DNA of 64,000 bases from Paenibacillus sp. yr247 (lineage in GTDB: Bacteria > Bacillota > Bacilli > Paenibacillales > NBRC-103111). This document shows, in pieces, positions 62,472 to 64,000 of the stretch (its first letter is position 1; each line of letters opens with the position of its first letter). The notes under the pieces were generated by a model. It was not told where the DNA came from and made no database searches. It saw only the letters and a program-made list of their open reading frames with translations. The DNA is taken from the NCBI RefSeq assembly GCF_900103825.1, contig NZ_FNIF01000001.1, positions 62,001 through 126,000 of the forward strand. Direction: 5' to 3'. The translations under genes were made by a program, and so were the position numbers.

Positions 62472-62495
62472 TTTGTCGAAATATTTGTCGACAAA
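62472..62495 (+). promoter_or_regulatory. Tandem Spo0A-box-like sites upstream of the Spo0E-like gene
   Basis: TTTGTCGAA (62472-62480) is an exact 0A box, and TTTGTCGACAAA (62484-62495) is a palindrome that reads as TTTGTCGAC on both strands. A TATAAT at 62525-62530 may be the -10 of the promoter. They lie about 80-100 bases before the Spo0E-like start. Confidence 0.65.
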
Positions 62496-62574
62496 TTTTT
62501 ACAAGCTTTTACAGCATCCTATTCTATAATAGGTATACTAACCATATTGAACAGAATTGGTGTGAATTGGGGCT

Positions 62575-62724
62575 ATGGAACTACTATTGTTACAAAAAAT
62601 CGAAGCATTGCGTATTAAAATGATAGAAGAAGCACATATACACGGATGTTTTACACATGAAAAAGTAGTTGCGCTTAGTCAACAATTAGATGAATATATT
62701 GTTATTTATCATGTGCTAAAATGA
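62575..62724 (+). CDS. Spo0E-like aspartyl-phosphate phosphatase
   Basis: A 49-residue protein, the normal size of the small Spo0E family (PF09388). It reads IEALRIKMIEEAHIHGCF, then VVALSQQLDEYIVIY, containing the diagnostic S-x-x-LD active-site motif in the second helix. These proteins dephosphorylate Spo0A~P and hold back sporulation. The ribosome binding site is weak (TTGGGGCT). It follows two orphan PAS kinases and Spo0A-box-like sites, so kinases and phosphatase that oppose each other are encoded side by side. Confidence 0.82.
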   Translation: MELLLLQKIEALRIKMIEEAHIHGCFTHEKVVALSQQLDEYIVIYHVLK

Positions 62725-62757
62725 AATTATTTGCGTATCTTCGCGGGATTATATACG

Positions 62758-62791
62758 GTAAAAAGCGCCATAGAATTAAGGCGCTTTTTAC
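62758..62791. terminator. Bidirectional terminator between the Spo0E-like gene and the globin remnant
   Basis: GTAAAAAGCGCC pairs perfectly with GGCGCTTTTTAC around a 10-base AT-rich loop, with T-runs on both strands. Confidence 0.85.
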
Positions 62792-62807
62792 TCGTTAATA
62801 TAAGATT

Positions 62808-63036
62808 TTATTTATACAATATATCTCCACGCAAGGAATCTACCTTATCTAATGCTTTTTCAGTATCATCTGTACTCACGCCAAAATGTACTAGGGCCGA
62901 ACGAAGATGTTTAATAATAGCATCGAAGTGAGCAGGTTGTAAATCCATTCCTTCGTGTACCTTTGACATAGCCCCGCCAGTGTACAGATTAGGTCCTCCT
63001 AACGCAAAACTAATAAATTTTGATTAATGTTTTCAT
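62808..63036 (-). pseudogene. Truncated hemoglobin gene with internal deletion
   Basis: The minus-strand frame SKFISFALGGPNLYTGGAMS, KVHEGMDLQPAHFDAII and DSLRGDILYK is the C-terminal half of a group I-type truncated hemoglobin (full length about 120 residues). Upstream, GAGGAG is followed by ATG (63034-63036) and MKTLIKIY, then a stop in another frame. MKTL is a common start of such globins, so about 50-60 codons, including much of the heme pocket, seem to have been deleted with a frameshift at the join. Confidence 0.65.
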
Positions 63037-63106
63037 CTCCTCGAAAATGTTCTTATATGATTTTATCCATAAATTAGCATATCAATTCAGATGTGGAGTT
63101 TTTGCA

Positions 63107-64000
63107 CTATACGATCAATGGATTCGATGACGATGGTCTTTCTATTCGTTTTTTTCGAAATTCAGATGGGGAACAGCCATTGTATCGCTTGAAAATGCGA
63201 ATGAACTGGGTAACATTCGGAAAGCCGGATTGAACGCCGATGTCTGCTATGTTGAGGGGTTCGGTTAGCAGTAGATGTTCCGCTTTTTTGATTCGTCTTA
63301 AGTGAAGATAATCGACAAAGGACATGCCGATGCATTGTTGAAAATATTTAATGAAATAATGATACTCTAAATGTACGAGTGGAAGTACATCATGAATTCG
63401 AATCGGATGGACAAACTGTAATTCTATGTAGTCCAAAACAGGTTTTAGGCGCTGCCAATCAGCAGGTGATATGGGAGTGATTGCGGGTGTGTGACGAATG
63501 AAAAGAGCAAGCAGCTGTTTGAGGGCACCATTTATTGCCACTTCGAATCCTGACTCCATAAAGCAAGCTTCATGATAAATCTGGATTAATAGATTTAACA
63601 TAGTTTCCTTAACGACTTCGTGTTTAGATAGAACTCCGTTTAATCGATCTAGCGGTTCTGATAATTCCAATAAGATTGGTGTGTAATCTTTGGTGTACTG
63701 ATCTAGTTGAGCTAACATGTCAAATTGAAGGACGATCTGTTTAACCGGTTGATGCCGTTTAGTGCGATGCAATCGTGACGATCCGATAATTAGCAAATCT
63801 TGTTCTTGCAATTCATAAACGTTATCGACGGTTTCAACCTGCATCGAACCTTCTAGCAGCAAAATTATTTCTATTTCTTTATGATGATGCCAAGTGTTCC
63901 AAGAATAGGAGGTTAGAGGGGCTAGAGTAATATCCCATATTTTGTAGCGGAGCAAAGGGTGATGATAATTGACGTGCTCATTCCTGGCATTTTTATCTAT
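63107..64000 (-). CDS. AraC-family regulator, start probably outside the window
   Basis: At least 282 residues, and the frame stays open to the window edge (adds about 15 residues). The N-terminal cupin part has WNTWHHHKEIEIILLLEGSM and VYELQEQDLLIIGSS; the C-terminal AraC domain has IHDVLPLVHLEYHYFIKYF and IADIGVQSGFPNVTQFIRIF. A TTG at 63955 is a possible start but lacks a ribosome binding site, so the true start is probably beyond 64000. Soluble sugar-sensing regulator; its target is outside the window. The gap 63037-63106 shows nothing. Confidence 0.85.
   Translation of the reverse strand: MDKNARNEHVNYHHPLLRYKIWDITLAPLTSYSWNTWHHHKEIEIILLLEGSMQVETVDNVYELQEQDLLIIGSSRLHRTKRHQPVKQIVLQFDMLAQLDQYTKDYTPILLELSEPLDRLNGVLSKHEVVKETMLNLLIQIYHEACFMESGFEVAINGALKQLLALFIRHTPAITPISPADWQRLKPVLDYIELQFVHPIRIHDVLPLVHLEYHYFIKYFQQCIGMSFVDYLHLRRIKKAEHLLLTEPLNIADIGVQSGFPNVTQFIRIFKRYNGCSPSEFRKKRIERPSSSNPLIV

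Overview
The window looks like a chromosomal segment of a spore-forming Paenibacillaceae bacterium (Paenibacillus or a close relative). This is inferred from gene content: five CUT1-type sugar ABC transporters of the LplA/LplB/YtcP and related types, membrane-bound YesN-like AraC regulators, strong AGGAGG-type ribosome binding sites, frequent GTG/TTG starts, DUF4183 and collagen-like spore-surface proteins, a Spo0E-like phosphatase with upstream Spo0A-box-like sites, and a T-box leader. No 16S rRNA, tRNA, CRISPR array or intact mobile element is visible.

Layout. 1-3.2 kb: the end of an AbrB-family membrane protein gene behind an Rrf2 regulator (minus strand), a YebC-family gene, a cold-shock protein with a structured leader, and a possible structured RNA followed by a decayed gene. 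3.2-6.2 kb: a kynurenine operon (kynU-kynB-kynA) converting tryptophan to anthranilate. 6.2-9.2 kb: a beheaded glycosidase remnant and an intact GH38 alpha-mannosidase. 9.6-15.2 kb: sugar transporter A, an AraC regulator and a divergent, unfamiliar ferritin-like protein. 15.5-21.3 kb: sugar transporter B, whose operon also holds a DUF218 (YdcF) protein, a PP2C-like phosphatase and a ROK repressor. 21.5 kb: a ParB-domain-like protein. 22.3-30.0 kb: transporter C with two paralogous binding proteins and a YesN-like regulator. 30.1-38.7 kb: YesN-like regulator, transporter D and a large secreted beta-helix enzyme with carbohydrate-binding modules. 39.1-43.1 kb: an Sm-like glycine-rich protein and an isoleucine T-box leader controlling an IleRS2-type synthetase. 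43.1-46.4 kb (mainly minus strand): a multicopper-oxidase remnant, a DUF4183 protein, a collagen-like DUF4183 protein, and a lipoprotein esterase behind tandem palindromes, beside a luciferase-like monooxygenase remnant. 46.5-54.2 kb: YesN-like regulator with three operator-like palindromes, transporter E and a GH30 enzyme. 54.6-58.2 kb: polar amino-acid ABC transporter with an M24 peptidase. 58.9-62.7 kb: two orphan PAS histidine kinases and a Spo0E-like protein, a likely input and drain of the Spo0A phosphorelay. 62.8-64 kb: a deleted truncated-hemoglobin gene and an AraC regulator running off the window.

How it works together. Most of the window is oligosaccharide or glycan scavenging: secreted or cytoplasmic glycosidases (GH38, GH30, beta-helix enzyme) are paired with lipoprotein binding proteins and two-permease importers. 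None of the five CUT1 systems has its own ATPase, so a shared MsmX-type ATPase elsewhere is expected. Seven or so gene remnants (glycosidase pieces, multicopper oxidase, luciferase-like monooxygenase, hemoglobin, IS end) sit between the cassettes, suggesting that this is a region of repeated gain and loss. The least familiar parts are the ferritin-like protein beside an AraC regulator, the DUF218/PP2C additions to transporter B, and the structured intergenic region at about 2.7-2.87 kb.
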